A stretch of 64,000 nt of DNA, taken from the NCBI GenBank assembly GCA_900467685.1, contig UBQX01000021.1, positions 1-64,000 of the forward strand, written 5' to 3'. Below are positions 18,061 to 26,437 of the stretch, in pieces (positions within the stretch are counted from its first letter, which is position 1; every line of letters starts with the position of its first letter). The notes below the pieces were generated by a model that saw nothing but the letters and a program-made list of their open reading frames with translations, was not told the origin of the DNA and did no database searches. This DNA comes from Hyphomicrobiales bacterium (GTDB taxonomy: Bacteria; Pseudomonadota; Alphaproteobacteria; Rhizobiales; Rhizobiaceae). A program made the translations under genes and the position numbers.

Positions 18061-18310
18061 GGTTGACTATGACGAAGTGCGGCGCAATATAGCCCTGCTT
18101 CCGGCCTGCCAAGGCGGGCAACGCCGGAGCGCCTCATCGTTTTGAATAGCCAAGACATATCCGCGACCAGGCAGCCTGCGCAGACGCAGGGGCCTCAAGG
18201 CAAGGGTGAGCGCCATGACGCTTGTTTTCCGCATCCTTCAGCCCGCCAGATATCAAGACGAGTCCATCGACCGAATAAGTCGCTAACCCGCATCGCGGGT
18301 TTTTTCGCCG
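18061..18310 (+). ncRNA. structured leader or small RNA with terminal terminator
   Basis: Plus-strand region of several stem-loops: TCCGGC (about 18100-18105) with GCCGGA (about 18123-18128), CCTGCG (18175-18180) with CGCAGG (18185-18190), CGAC/GTCG around 18269-18282, and finally a true terminator AACCCGC (18285-18291) with GCGGGTT (18295-18301) and a T run. It lies about 100 bp upstream of the ABC permease and no plausible coding frame fills it. It could be an attenuated 5' leader (riboswitch-like) or a separate small RNA. I could not match it to a known class by eye. Confidence 0.5.
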
Positions 18311-18413
18311 GGACTGTATTAGAGTTTGTCAGGGAAAAGTGGAAACCGGTTTTCCCGTAAGACAAATGAACAGTAGGTCCCGTGTCGTTGCATCATCATT
18401 CGGATTCTTGATC

Positions 18414-20150
18414 ATGACCTTGCATCATCCGGCTCACGAGGCTGGTCGCAAGGCGTCGCGTATTCCCAACATATGGGATGTCGCCGCCTTCGGCCTGCTG
18501 TTTGCAACCTTTGTTCTCTTCATTCGCGGTGGGCATGAAACGCTCGCGCCGATCGACGCGCTGTCGTCGACGCCGATCTCGCTCGACCCGTCGAACCTGC
18601 CCGAATATGCGCTGCGCACCGTGCTGCGCATGCTGGCGGCCATCGTTGCCTCGCTGGTTTTCACCTTCGTCTACGGGACGCTGGCGGCCAAGAGCCGCCG
18701 GGCAGGGCTCGTACTCATTCCCGTTCTGGACATCCTGCAGTCGGTGCCGGTGCTGGGCTTCCTGTCCTTTACCGTCACCGGGTTCATGGCGCTGTTTCCG
18801 GGCAAGGTGATCGGTGTCGAGCTTGCCTCGATCTTTGCGATCTTCACCAGCCAGGCCTGGAACATGACGTTCAGCTTCTATCAGTCGCTGAAGACGGTTC
18901 CGGCCGATCTGGAGGAGGCGTCTCGCTCGTTCCGCCTGACCGGCTGGCAGAAGTTCTGGCGGCTGGAAGTTCCCTTTTCCATGCCGGGCCTCGTGTGGAA
19001 CACGATGATGTCCATGTCGGGCGGCTGGTTCTTCGTGGTGGCATCCGAGGCGATCTCGGTTGGCAACACGACGATCACGCTGCCGGGCATTGGCTCCTAC
19101 ACGGCGCTCGCCATCCAGAACAAGGATTTCGGTGCGATCGGCTGGGCCGTTGGTGTCATGCTGGCGATCATTCTGATCTATGACCAGCTGCTGTTCCGGC
19201 CGCTGGTTGCCTGGAGCGACAAGTTCCGCGTCGAGCTTTCGGCCGGTGGTGAGGCGCCGCGTTCCTGGCTGCTCGATCTGGTGCGGCGCGCGCGCATGTT
19301 TCGCAGGATCTTCCTGCCGATCACCCGCACGGTTTCCGCACTTCCCCGCCAGCGCATGACCTTTCCGCTGACAGCGCCCCGCGCCGCCATGACGGTCTGG
19401 CGTAGCGTGTGGGTCGACCGGCTCTGGGTCGTTGCGGTGGCTGCAGCGGCCGTCTATGCGCTGTGGCTGATCTGGTCTTTCGTTGCGACAGAGCTAACGG
19501 GCCCTGAAATTCTCAACGTCATCTGGCTCGGCTTCCTCACGATGATCCGCGTTGTCGTGCTGATGGCGCTGGCCACCGTTGTCTGGGTGCCTATCGGGGT
19601 CTGGATCGGGCTTCGGCCGAAGGTGGCGGAGCGGGTGCAGCCGCTGGCGCAGTTTCTTGCTGCGTTTCCGGCCAACATCATCTTCCCCTTCGCCGTCGTC
19701 CTGATCGTCCATTTCAAGGCCGATCCGAATATCTGGCTGTCGCCGCTGATGGTCTTCGGAACGCAGTGGTACATCCTGTTCAACGTGATTGCGGGCGCCA
19801 GTGCGTTTCCGAATGACATGCGCGAGGCGAGTTCCATCTTCCGGATCGGCGGCTGGAGCTGGTGGCGCAAGGTCATTCTGCCCGGCATCTTCCCCTATTA
19901 CGTGACGGGGGCGATCACCGCGAGCGGGGGCTCCTGGAACGCCTCCATCGTGGCGGAGGTCGCCAATTGGGGCGACACGAAGCTGACGGCGGTGGGGCTT
20001 GGCTCCTACATCGCCAATGCAACGACCGCCGCAGACTATCCGCGCATCGTGCTCGGCATCGCCGTGATGTCGGCCTATGTCATTCTCTTCAACCGCCTGC
20101 TCTGGCGCCCGCTCTATGCATTTGCGGGCAGCCGGCTCCGTATGAATTAA
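18414..20150 (+). CDS. ABC transporter permease, two permease halves fused
   Basis: 578-aa inner-membrane protein built of two copies of the BPD-transport permease domain. Half one (about residues 15-285) has its EAA loop in LEEASRSFRLTGWQKFWRLEVPFSMPGL; half two (about 330-578) has it in MREASSIFRIGGWSWWRKVILPGIFPYY. Both resemble the nitrate/sulfonate/taurine (SsuC/TauC) type. The fused gene forms a two-gene unit with the ATPase 11 bp downstream, and no binding protein is present here. The start is uncertain: ATG at 18414 or 18366, neither with a strong ribosome site. Substrate unknown; similar pairs are annotated as nitrate/sulfonate transporters without proof. Confidence 0.8.
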   Translation: MTLHHPAHEAGRKASRIPNIWDVAAFGLLFATFVLFIRGGHETLAPIDALSSTPISLDPSNLPEYALRTVLRMLAAIVASLVFTFVYGTLAAKSRRAGLVLIPVLDILQSVPVLGFLSFTVTGFMALFPGKVIGVELASIFAIFTSQAWNMTFSFYQSLKTVPADLEEASRSFRLTGWQKFWRLEVPFSMPGLVWNTMMSMSGGWFFVVASEAISVGNTTITLPGIGSYTALAIQNKDFGAIGWAVGVMLAIILIYDQLLFRPLVAWSDKFRVELSAGGEAPRSWLLDLVRRARMFRRIFLPITRTVSALPRQRMTFPLTAPRAAMTVWRSVWVDRLWVVAVAAAAVYALWLIWSFVATELTGPEILNVIWLGFLTMIRVVVLMALATVVWVPIGVWIGLRPKVAERVQPLAQFLAAFPANIIFPFAVVLIVHFKADPNIWLSPLMVFGTQWYILFNVIAGASAFPNDMREASSIFRIGGWSWWRKVILPGIFPYYVTGAITASGGSWNASIVAEVANWGDTKLTAVGLGSYIANATTAADYPRIVLGIAVMSAYVILFNRLLWRPLYAFAGSRLRMN

Positions 20151-20161
20151 GGAGGCGTATC

Positions 20162-21493
20162 ATGACCAATGTTGAATTCACTCTCGCTGAACACCCCGTC
20201 CTCGTTGATGTACAGGGCATGCGGCAGGTCTATCACAAGGGCGACAATCCGGATCTCGTCGTTCTGGACGATGTTTCCGTACAGATCCGCGAAGGTGAGA
20301 TCGTCGGGCTGCTCGGCCGCTCGGGCTCGGGTAAATCGACGCTGTTGCGCATCATTTCGGGCCTGCTGCAGGCCTCCGCCGGCAAGGTGCAGTGGTGCGG
20401 CAAGCCGGTCACGGGGCCGTGCGAAGGTCTTTCTATGGTGTTCCAGAGCTTTGCCCTGTTTCCCTGGCTGACCGTTCTTGAGAACGTCGAGATCGGTCTG
20501 GAGGCGCAGGGGGTCGGGGCAGCAGAGCGTCGCCAGCGCGCGCTGCAGGCCATCGACCTGATCGGCCTCGACGGGTTCGAGAATGCCTATCCGAAGGAGT
20601 TGTCCGGCGGCATGCGCCAGCGCGTCGGCTTTGCCCGTGCACTGGTCGTGCATCCGCGGCTGATGCTGATGGATGAGCCCTTCTCGGCGCTCGACGTGCT
20701 CACGGCCGAAACGCTGCGCACCGACATCATCGATCTCTGGATCGAAGGTCGGCTACCGGCCAAGTCGATCCTGATGGTCACGCACAACATCGAGGAAGCG
20801 GTGCTGATGTGCGACTGCATCATGATCTTCTCGTCCAATCCGGGGCGGGTGGCCGCCGAGATCAAGGTCGACCTGATGCATCCGCGCAATCGTCTGGACC
20901 CGGAATTCCGGGCGCTGGTCGATGACATCTATGCGCGCATGACGCAGCGGGAGCCGGTCGGCAAGGTGGAGAAGCGGGTCGCGGAGGGATTCCCGGGCAC
21001 GGGGATCGGCATGGCGTTGCCGCGCATTTCGACCAACCTGCTCTCCGGTCTCATGGAAGCGCTGGCGGCCGAGCCCTACAATGGCGAGGCGGATCTGCCG
21101 GACATTGCTGGTGAGTTGCAGATGGAGGTGGACGAGCTGTTCCCCATCGCCGAAACGCTGCAATTGCTGCGCTTTGCCGAGCTTGAGGCCGGCGATGTGC
21201 GCTTGACCGACGTCGGCAAGCATTTCGTTCACAGCGACGTCGATACGCGCAAGCGGCTCTTCGCCGAACATCTGGTGAGCTATGTGCCGCTGGCCGCCCT
21301 CATCAAGCGCGTGCTGGATGAACGGCCGACGCATATGGCGCCCTATACGCGCTTCTGCGAGGAGCTGGAGGACTATCTGTCGGAGGACATGGCGAAGGAA
21401 ACCATGTCTGCCGTTATCTCCTGGGGTCGCTATGCCGAGCTGTTCAGCTATGACGGCCATGCCAGGGCTTTCAGCCTCGAGAACCCGAGCTAA
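20162..21493 (+). CDS. ABC ATPase with C-terminal AAA-associated domain
   Basis: 443 aa. The N-terminal ATPase (about residues 12-265) has Walker A GRSGSGKST, signature LSGGMRQRVG, Walker B LMLMDEPFSALD and switch His in VTHNIEEA, the SsuB/TauB/NrtD type. From about residue 290 an extra helical domain follows (LSGLMEALAAEPYNGEADLPDIAGELQMEVDELFPIAETLQLLRFAEL and KRLFAEHLVSYVPLAALI), recognised as the AAA-associated C-terminal domain, which looks winged-helix-like. It is translated from AAGGAGG 6 nt before the ATG and forms an operon with the fused permease. Confidence 0.87.
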   Translation: MTNVEFTLAEHPVLVDVQGMRQVYHKGDNPDLVVLDDVSVQIREGEIVGLLGRSGSGKSTLLRIISGLLQASAGKVQWCGKPVTGPCEGLSMVFQSFALFPWLTVLENVEIGLEAQGVGAAERRQRALQAIDLIGLDGFENAYPKELSGGMRQRVGFARALVVHPRLMLMDEPFSALDVLTAETLRTDIIDLWIEGRLPAKSILMVTHNIEEAVLMCDCIMIFSSNPGRVAAEIKVDLMHPRNRLDPEFRALVDDIYARMTQREPVGKVEKRVAEGFPGTGIGMALPRISTNLLSGLMEALAAEPYNGEADLPDIAGELQMEVDELFPIAETLQLLRFAELEAGDVRLTDVGKHFVHSDVDTRKRLFAEHLVSYVPLAALIKRVLDERPTHMAPYTRFCEELEDYLSEDMAKETMSAVISWGRYAELFSYDGHARAFSLENPS

Positions 21494-21517
21494 GGTATAA
21501 AATGGATGGCGGGAGCC

Positions 21518-22000
21518 TTATGAGGTTCCCGCTGCCTTCTCGTTCTTCCGCTTCAGGGCGCGCAGCAGCAGCGTGGCTAACGGGCCGATCAGGCCGAGCA
21601 ATGAGGTGTCGAAGCGGCCGCGCAGGAGGTTGCTGGCGAGCGTGATGTCGCCGGTGGCGGATTTGGCTTCTGTGATCAGCGCGTCGAGCGCCGTGGCGTG
21701 GAGTTCCTGGGCGAGCTGCAGTTCCTTGCCCGGCTTGCGGCTGCCGGCGATGAGCACGAGGATGATCGTCAGCACGAAGCTGGCGCCGGCAATGGCCAAG
21801 GCCGCAAGCACCGGTCCCCACAGAACCTTCAGGAATTCATAGCCGGCAACGCCCAGCATGATCAGCCCAAAGGCGCCGACGACGAGGGCGACGGTGAGAA
21901 AGGCGATCTGCGACATGCGCGCCCTAAACGTCAGGTCCGCAATGACGGAATCGACACGGATCAGAACTTTCAGTGACTGGATGAGACTGTCTATACGCAT
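21518..22000 (-). CDS. holin-superfamily-III-like membrane protein
   Basis: 160 aa with two hydrophobic helices (about residues 32-54 and 60-85) followed by a soluble tail and a short C-terminal hydrophobic part ending in KRKNEKAAGTS. This is the layout of the widespread phage-holin-like (Actinobacterial Holin-X type) family, which in rhizobia is chromosomal and not part of a prophage. It lies 11 bp downstream of a DUF883-like gene in the same direction. Such pairs are often linked with stress or envelope functions, but the role is unproven. Confidence 0.6.
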   Translation of the reverse strand: MRIDSLIQSLKVLIRVDSVIADLTFRARMSQIAFLTVALVVGAFGLIMLGVAGYEFLKVLWGPVLAALAIAGASFVLTIILVLIAGSRKPGKELQLAQELHATALDALITEAKSATGDITLASNLLRGRFDTSLLGLIGPLATLLLRALKRKNEKAAGTS

Positions 22001-22011
22001 GATCGGAAATC

Positions 22012-22299
22012 CTATCTGAAGGCAATGGCGCCGGCCACGATGCCAAGAACAAAGGCTGCGGCGGCGACAACAAGGGGGTGTTCTTCGAGCGCTTCCTCGG
22101 CCTCTCCGGCCTTGGTCGAGAGATATGTCTGCAGTTCGGCGATGGCGTCGGAGGCGTCGTCGGTATTTGCGTCCGCAGGGTTAGGCTCAGGCGCGGCAGC
22201 CGGCTTTTCGGCGCCGGGCTTCGCCGCCTCGGCCTGCAGGGTCTTCACCTCTTTCAGCAGCGTTTCCAGTTCCTTGCGGATCGTGTCCAGCTCGGCCAT
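22012..22299 (-). CDS. DUF883/ElaB-like membrane-anchored protein
   Basis: 95 aa. A charged, coiled-coil N terminus (LDTIRKELETLLKEVKTLQAEAA) leads through an Ala/Pro/Asp linker to a single C-terminal span with glycine-zipper features (PLVVAAAAFVLGIVAGAIAFR), as in the ElaB/YqjD (DUF883) family of ribosome- or membrane-associated proteins. I use the ATG at 22299 (GGGAG 7 nt upstream) instead of longer starts at 22305 or 22371. It is co-transcribed with the holin-like gene. Confidence 0.65.
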   Translation of the reverse strand: MAELDTIRKELETLLKEVKTLQAEAAKPGAEKPAAAPEPNPADANTDDASDAIAELQTYLSTKAGEAEEALEEHPLVVAAAAFVLGIVAGAIAFR

Positions 22300-22545
22300 C
22301 GGCATACTCCCGGCTTCGGTTTCATCGCTTGGCGGGCAGTCTACGCGGCTGAATTGCAGGCTCGTTGACATGTATCAAATCAATGTCGCAGCACTCAAAT
22401 ATAGCTTGTGCTGTGAAAGTATAGCAAAGGCTAACTCACAGAGAATAAAGGGAAATTTCTCTGCTCTGTGAAGTTATGCCTTGCTCTTTCGGGTCCGGCC
22501 CGATATGTCGCGGCCAACTCAACACATCTTTGAAAGGGCGAAGCC

Positions 22546-23478
22546 ATGGATGCCGAAACATCCAAGTTGATCCGCCGCATCGCGTTCTGGGGCATTCCGC
22601 TCTCCCTCTTCGTCATGGGGCTGAAGGCGCTTGCCTGGTATGTCACGGGCTCCGTGGCGCTGCTTTCCGACGCGCTGGAATCGACCGTCAACGTCATTGC
22701 GGCGGCGATCGCCTATGGTGTCATCAGCTATGCGCAGAAGCCGGCCGATGACGATCACCAGTTCGGCCATCACAAGGCGGAATATCTCTCGGCGGTCGTC
22801 GAGGGCATGCTGATCATCGTCGCGGCCATCCTGATCGTCTGGGAAGCGGCGGGGCATCTCTCGAAGCCCGAACCCATGGACGCGCCTATCCTCGGCCTCG
22901 TCATCAATGGCGTGGCGGCGGTGATCAACGCGGTCTGGGCATGGCTTCTGATCAAGGTCGGCACGCAGCATCATTCGCCGGCGCTGAAGGCGGATGGGCG
23001 GCATGTGCTCTCCGACGTGGTGACGTCGGGCGGCGTGATCATCGGCCTGATCGCTGCGACTCTCACCGGCTACACGATCCTCGACCCGCTGATGGCGATC
23101 GGCGTGGCGATCAACATTCTCTTCGAGGGCTGGAAGGTCGTCTCGCAGTCGGTCAACGGTCTGCTCGATCGCGCAGTTACCGCGGAAGAGGACGAGGCGA
23201 TCAAGAAGGCGATTGCAGAGAATGCGGAAGGATCGCTCGGCGTGCATGACCTGCGCAACCGCCGCGCCGGCCCAGCCGTTTTCATCGACTTCCATCTCGT
23301 CGTGCCGGAAACCATGCCCGTCGGTCAGGCCCATGATATCTGTGACCGCATCGAGAATGCGCTGCACCAGGTGATTTCCGGCGCCAGCATTGCTATTCAT
23401 GTGGAGCCGGAAGGCGAGAAGCCGCACGGCGTGCGCGTCAATCTGGCCGCGCACAAGCCGATGAAGAAGCGGGCCTGA
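22546..23478 (+). CDS. cation diffusion facilitator (CDF) transporter
   Basis: 310-aa inner-membrane metal/proton antiporter. Six membrane spans are followed by the cytosolic alpha/beta domain ([30 protein letters not shown] and [11 protein letters not shown]). The metal-site residues are visible in span 2 ([11 protein letters not shown]) and span 5 ([11 protein letters not shown]), and the loop [13 protein letters not shown] is typical of FieF-type members. It exports divalent cations such as Zn, Fe or Mn; metal choice cannot be read reliably. GAAAGGGCGAAGCC precedes the ATG. queF follows 23 bp later and may be co-transcribed. Confidence 0.87.
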   Translation: MDAETSKLIRRIAFWGIPLSLFVMGLKALAWYVTGSVALLSDALESTVNVIAAAIAYGVISYAQKPADDDHQFGHHKAEYLSAVVEGMLIIVAAILIVWEAAGHLSKPEPMDAPILGLVINGVAAVINAVWAWLLIKVGTQHHSPALKADGRHVLSDVVTSGGVIIGLIAATLTGYTILDPLMAIGVAINILFEGWKVVSQSVNGLLDRAVTAEEDEAIKKAIAENAEGSLGVHDLRNRRAGPAVFIDFHLVVPETMPVGQAHDICDRIENALHQVISGASIAIHVEPEGEKPHGVRVNLAAHKPMKKRA

Positions 23479-23501
23479 CAAAGAACAATAAGGATGAGAC
23501 G

Positions 23502-23966
23502 ATGAGCAAGACCGATGTTTCGGGCCTGACGCAGCTTGGTGCGTCCGTGGACGCGCCGAAGACGCCGGAAGAGGCAGTTCTCGAGCGCGTGCCCAATGGC
23601 AATGAGGGAACAAAATATGTGGTGCGGTTCACCGCGCCCGAGTTCACCTCGCTCTGCCCGATGACGGGCCAGCCGGATTTCGCGCATATCGTGATCGATT
23701 ACGTGCCCGGCAAATGGCTTGTGGAGTCGAAGTCGCTCAAGCTCTTTCTCTTCGCCTTCCGCAATCACGGGGCGTTTCACGAGGATTGCTCGGTCTATAT
23801 CGCCAGGCGGATCATCGACCTGCTGGAGCCGGAATGGCTGCGCATCGGTGCATACTGGTATCCGCGCGGCGGCATCCCGATCGATGTCTTCTGGCAGACC
23901 GGCGAGCCGCCGAAGGGCGTCTGGCTGCCGGACCAGGGCGTGCCGACCTATCGCGGTCGCGGGTGA
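23502..23966 (+). CDS. queF: NADPH-dependent 7-cyano-7-deazaguanine reductase
   Basis: 154-aa unimodular QueF, which reduces preQ0 to preQ1 in queuosine tRNA modification. The catalytic Cys lies in [13 protein letters not shown] with its partner Asp a few residues on; the NADPH-binding motif is [15 protein letters not shown] and the substrate Glu is in HGAFHEDC. The length suits the short (YkvM-like) class. Other que genes are not in the window. It ends at a clear terminator. Confidence 0.95.
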   Translation: MSKTDVSGLTQLGASVDAPKTPEEAVLERVPNGNEGTKYVVRFTAPEFTSLCPMTGQPDFAHIVIDYVPGKWLVESKSLKLFLFAFRNHGAFHEDCSVYIARRIIDLLEPEWLRIGAYWYPRGGIPIDVFWQTGEPPKGVWLPDQGVPTYRGRG

Positions 23967-23969
23967 GGT

Positions 23970-23997
23970 GAGGGCGGCTCGACCGCCCTCTTTGTTT
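23970..23997 (+). terminator. terminator after queF
   Basis: Perfect 8-bp stem GAGGGCGG (23970-23977) with CCGCCCTC (23983-23990), then TTTGTTT, 3 nt past the queF stop. Confidence 0.9.
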
Positions 23998-24062
23998 ATC
24001 TGTTTTGGCCAATTCCGCGCGCCAAGACGTTTTTTGCGTTCGGCCCGCGGTAGCTCTGGACC

Positions 24063-24878
24063 TCAGGCATAATTGCTGTCGTCGAAGCCGCCGTCATCGT
24101 AGCTCGAGTCGTCGTAGTCGGCGTTGTCGCCATCCGTGTTCTGGGTGGCGTTGCTCATGTCGGCGAGTGCCGATTGTTCGGTGTCATTGCCGTTCTGTCC
24201 ATTATTCGACGGGTCGGTCTGGTTGCCATTGCCGAAGAAATTGTTGACGACCGTTTCCTCGACGACCGGTGCGCCTGCCACGCCGCCTGCGCCAAAGAGG
24301 CCGCCACTGCCGAAATGCGGGGCAAAGAGCGAGCGCACCGCATCTGCCATCAGCATGCCGCCGGCAACACCGGCCGCCGTCGTCATCGCGCCTGCCAGAA
24401 ATCCACCGCCGCGCGAGGGCTGCTGGGGTGCGGCATAGGACGGCTGCGCCGGTTGAGACCACGGGCCGGGCTGCGGGGCGCCACGGGTGTAGCCGCCGTC
24501 ATAGGCCGGAGCCTGCGGACCGGAACGGCCCCATGGGCCAGGTTGAGGCTGCTGCGCGCCCTGGCCCTGTCCATTGCCGCCAAAGAGCGAGGAAAGACCG
24601 GAGAGGAAACCGCCCTGCTGACCCTGTTGGCCCTGCTGAGCGGTCGCGCCCTGCTGGAGGTCCCTGACCTGTTCTTCGAGCTGGCCGATACGGGCAGCGG
24701 AGGCTTCCAGTCCCTTTTCCTGCAGGATCACGGCCTGTGCGAGGTAATAGGCCGCATACGGATGGCGGGCCAGTTCGTCGCGGATCAGCGCTTCTGCCTC
24801 CGCATCGCGTGGTGTTGCGGCGGCCTGACCCACGCGGGCGAAAAGTTCATTGAGAAGCTGGCGTTCCTCGGGCGACAT
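24063..24878 (-). CDS. DUF2076 family protein, low-complexity
   Basis: 271 aa. The N terminus MSPEERQLLNELFARVGQAA and HPYAAYYLAQAVILQEKGLEAS with a short coiled coil (SAARIGQLEEQVRDLQQ) defines DUF2076. A Gln/Gly/Pro-rich middle, a hydrophobic Gly/Ala segment (GGGFLAGAMTTAAGVAGGML) and an acidic Asp/Asn/Tyr-rich tail complete it. Function unknown; the hydrophobic part suggests membrane association. The ATG at 24878 is preceded by AAGGA 7 nt upstream. It is a single gene. Confidence 0.75.
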   Translation of the reverse strand: MSPEERQLLNELFARVGQAAATPRDAEAEALIRDELARHPYAAYYLAQAVILQEKGLEASAARIGQLEEQVRDLQQGATAQQGQQGQQGGFLSGLSSLFGGNGQGQGAQQPQPGPWGRSGPQAPAYDGGYTRGAPQPGPWSQPAQPSYAAPQQPSRGGGFLAGAMTTAAGVAGGMLMADAVRSLFAPHFGSGGLFGAGGVAGAPVVEETVVNNFFGNGNQTDPSNNGQNGNDTEQSALADMSNATQNTDGDNADYDDSSYDDGGFDDSNYA

Positions 24879-25204
24879 GATCGGGTCCTTTGACTGTTGG
24901 CGAAAAATCGCGTCCAAGCTGAGTTAGGTGCGGGATATGAAAGTTTCGAGGCAGGGTGCGATTAAATCTCTGTAATCTTTCCGAAAGTTCCGCACGCTGC
25001 ATCCGCTACGCTTCGGTCGGCAAGAATTGTCTCCTCGGCAAACGCTTTTGCTCGCGCCTGTTTCGATAGAAAAACCATATGATTCAAAATGTTCCCAAAA
25101 AATATGTCCGCTTTTTCTCGGAACATGGCTGAACCTGATGACTTTCTTTGGCAGGGACGCGCCGAGCGCCCTGGAGAGAAGCAAACCCCAAGGAAGGTAA
25201 GATC

Positions 25205-25615
25205 ATGATGAACAAACTGGCCATTGCGATGATCGTCGCATCCATGTCCGCCCTGCCCATGGCCTCCGCCTATGCCCAGACGTCCAGCGGCAGCAACAGC
25301 GCCCCGGCAACCGGGCAGAACTCGACCAGTTCTTCTGGCCAGAAGCCGACCGACCAGAACGGCATGCCGACAAACTGCAAGGAAGGTGACACCGCCTGCA
25401 AGACCGATCCGGCCAACACGACCAACGGTACCAGCGGCACTATGGGCACGACGGGCACCATGGGCACGACCGGCACCGATGGCGCGAGCGGCAGCCAGGG
25501 CATGGGCAATTCCAGCCCGTCCAAGGATGGTTCGGCCAATTCTCCGAACTGCAAGGCCGGCGACACGGCCTGCGACACCAACGGTGGCCGCAGCGGTACC
25601 ACGCCGACCAAGTAA
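25205..25615 (+). CDS. small secreted Ser/Thr/Gly-rich protein with Cys-pair repeats
   Basis: 136 aa. A Sec signal (MMNKLAIAMIVASMSALPMASAYA) leads into a low-complexity Ser/Thr/Gly/Asn region with TMGTTGTMGTTGT repeats. Two copies of a short motif, NCKEGDTACKT (about residue 58) and NCKAGDTACDT (about residue 118), each hold two Cys five residues apart, so two disulphides or a metal site are possible. I do not recognise the family. AAGGAAGG precedes the ATG. Probably periplasmic or surface-exposed. Confidence 0.65.
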   Translation: MMNKLAIAMIVASMSALPMASAYAQTSSGSNSAPATGQNSTSSSGQKPTDQNGMPTNCKEGDTACKTDPANTTNGTSGTMGTTGTMGTTGTDGASGSQGMGNSSPSKDGSANSPNCKAGDTACDTNGGRSGTTPTK

Positions 25616-25639
25616 AGCGGCTTTCGCTTGAGACCTTGC

Positions 25640-25666
25640 GAAGGGGCGGATGTTTTCCGCCCCTTC
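25640..25666 (+). terminator. stem-loop after secreted protein gene
   Basis: Perfect 11-bp stem (25640-25650 with 25656-25666, loop TGTTT), 25 nt past the stop. The trailing T run is poor, so termination may be partial. Confidence 0.7.
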
Positions 25667-25787
25667 TGCATTATGCCAACTCGTTTACCATTCAGCCGCG
25701 TGAACAAGCTTTCTCCCACTCGACCATTGTCATCAATCTGCGAAGCGATTACCTGTGGGTGAATCAGTCTAGGACAGGATGGTGCCG

Positions 25788-26375
25788 ATGAACGAAGAAG
25801 ACGACGACGACAAGAAGACAGAAAAGCCGCTTGGCAAGGACGCGGAGGCGAATCTATTCAAGTCGCGGTCCATCTTCATCTATGGCGGCATCACGCAGGA
25901 ACTCGCGCAGCGCGTTTGTGCGCAGCTCGTTGCTCTTGCCGCAGCCAGCGATGAAGACATCAAGATCTTCGTGAACTCACCGGGTGGCCATGTCGAATCG
26001 GGTGACTCGATCCACGACATGATCAAGTTCATCAAGCCGAAGGTCTGGATCATCGGCACGGGCTGGGTCGCTTCGGCCGGCGCGCTGATCTATGTGTCGG
26101 TGCCGAAGGAACAGCGCCTTTGCCTGCCGAACACGCGCTTCCTGCTGCACCAACCGTCGGGCGGCACGCGCGGCATGGCTTCGGATATCGAAATCCAGGC
26201 ACGCGAAATCATCAAGATGAACGAGCGCCTGAACAGGATCTTCGCCGCGGCCACGGGCCAGCCGGTCGAAAAGATCGCCAAGGATACGGACCGCGACTAC
26301 TGGCTCTCGGCTGAAGACGCCAAGACCTATGGTCTCGTTTCCAAGATCATCACCAGCCAGTCCGAAATCGGCTGA
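25788..26375 (+). CDS. ClpP-like serine protease subunit
   Basis: 195 aa of the ClpP/crotonase fold. The catalytic Ser is in [12 protein letters not shown], the His in [12 protein letters not shown] and the Asp in [26 protein letters not shown] forms the oxyanion strand. The acidic N terminus ([13 protein letters not shown]) and the GWVASAG variant mark the rhizobial ClpP paralogue rather than the main housekeeping ClpP (usually GQAASMG-like). It would form a barrel with an AAA+ unfoldase encoded elsewhere. I prefer the ATG at 25788 (AGGA 8 nt upstream) over 25779. No clpX or clpA lies beside it. Confidence 0.85.
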   Translation: MNEEDDDDKKTEKPLGKDAEANLFKSRSIFIYGGITQELAQRVCAQLVALAAASDEDIKIFVNSPGGHVESGDSIHDMIKFIKPKVWIIGTGWVASAGALIYVSVPKEQRLCLPNTRFLLHQPSGGTRGMASDIEIQAREIIKMNERLNRIFAAATGQPVEKIAKDTDRDYWLSAEDAKTYGLVSKIITSQSEIG

Positions 26376-26397
26376 GTGGTTTGATCTGACATTCGAG

Positions 26398-26437
26398 GGC
26401 CTCGCGCTTCAACCGGCGCGGGGCCTTTTCTGTTTTG
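26398..26437 (+). terminator. terminator after ClpP-like gene
   Basis: 10-bp stem (26398-26407 with 26416-26425, one G-U pair) followed by TTTTCTGTTTT. It overlaps the 3' end of the convergent pseudouridine synthase gene, whose stop is at 26409. Confidence 0.8.

Noticed and set aside
18061-18310. Known riboswitch class such as guanidine (ykkC), manganese (yybP-ykoY) or cobalamin
   Set aside because: I looked for their conserved core strings and did not find them; the region is reported only as an unassigned structured leader.
21518-22299. Prophage remnant suggested by a holin-like protein
   Set aside because: No capsid, tail, integrase, lysin or att-like repeats are nearby; this holin-like family is common on rhizobial chromosomes with DUF883-like partners.
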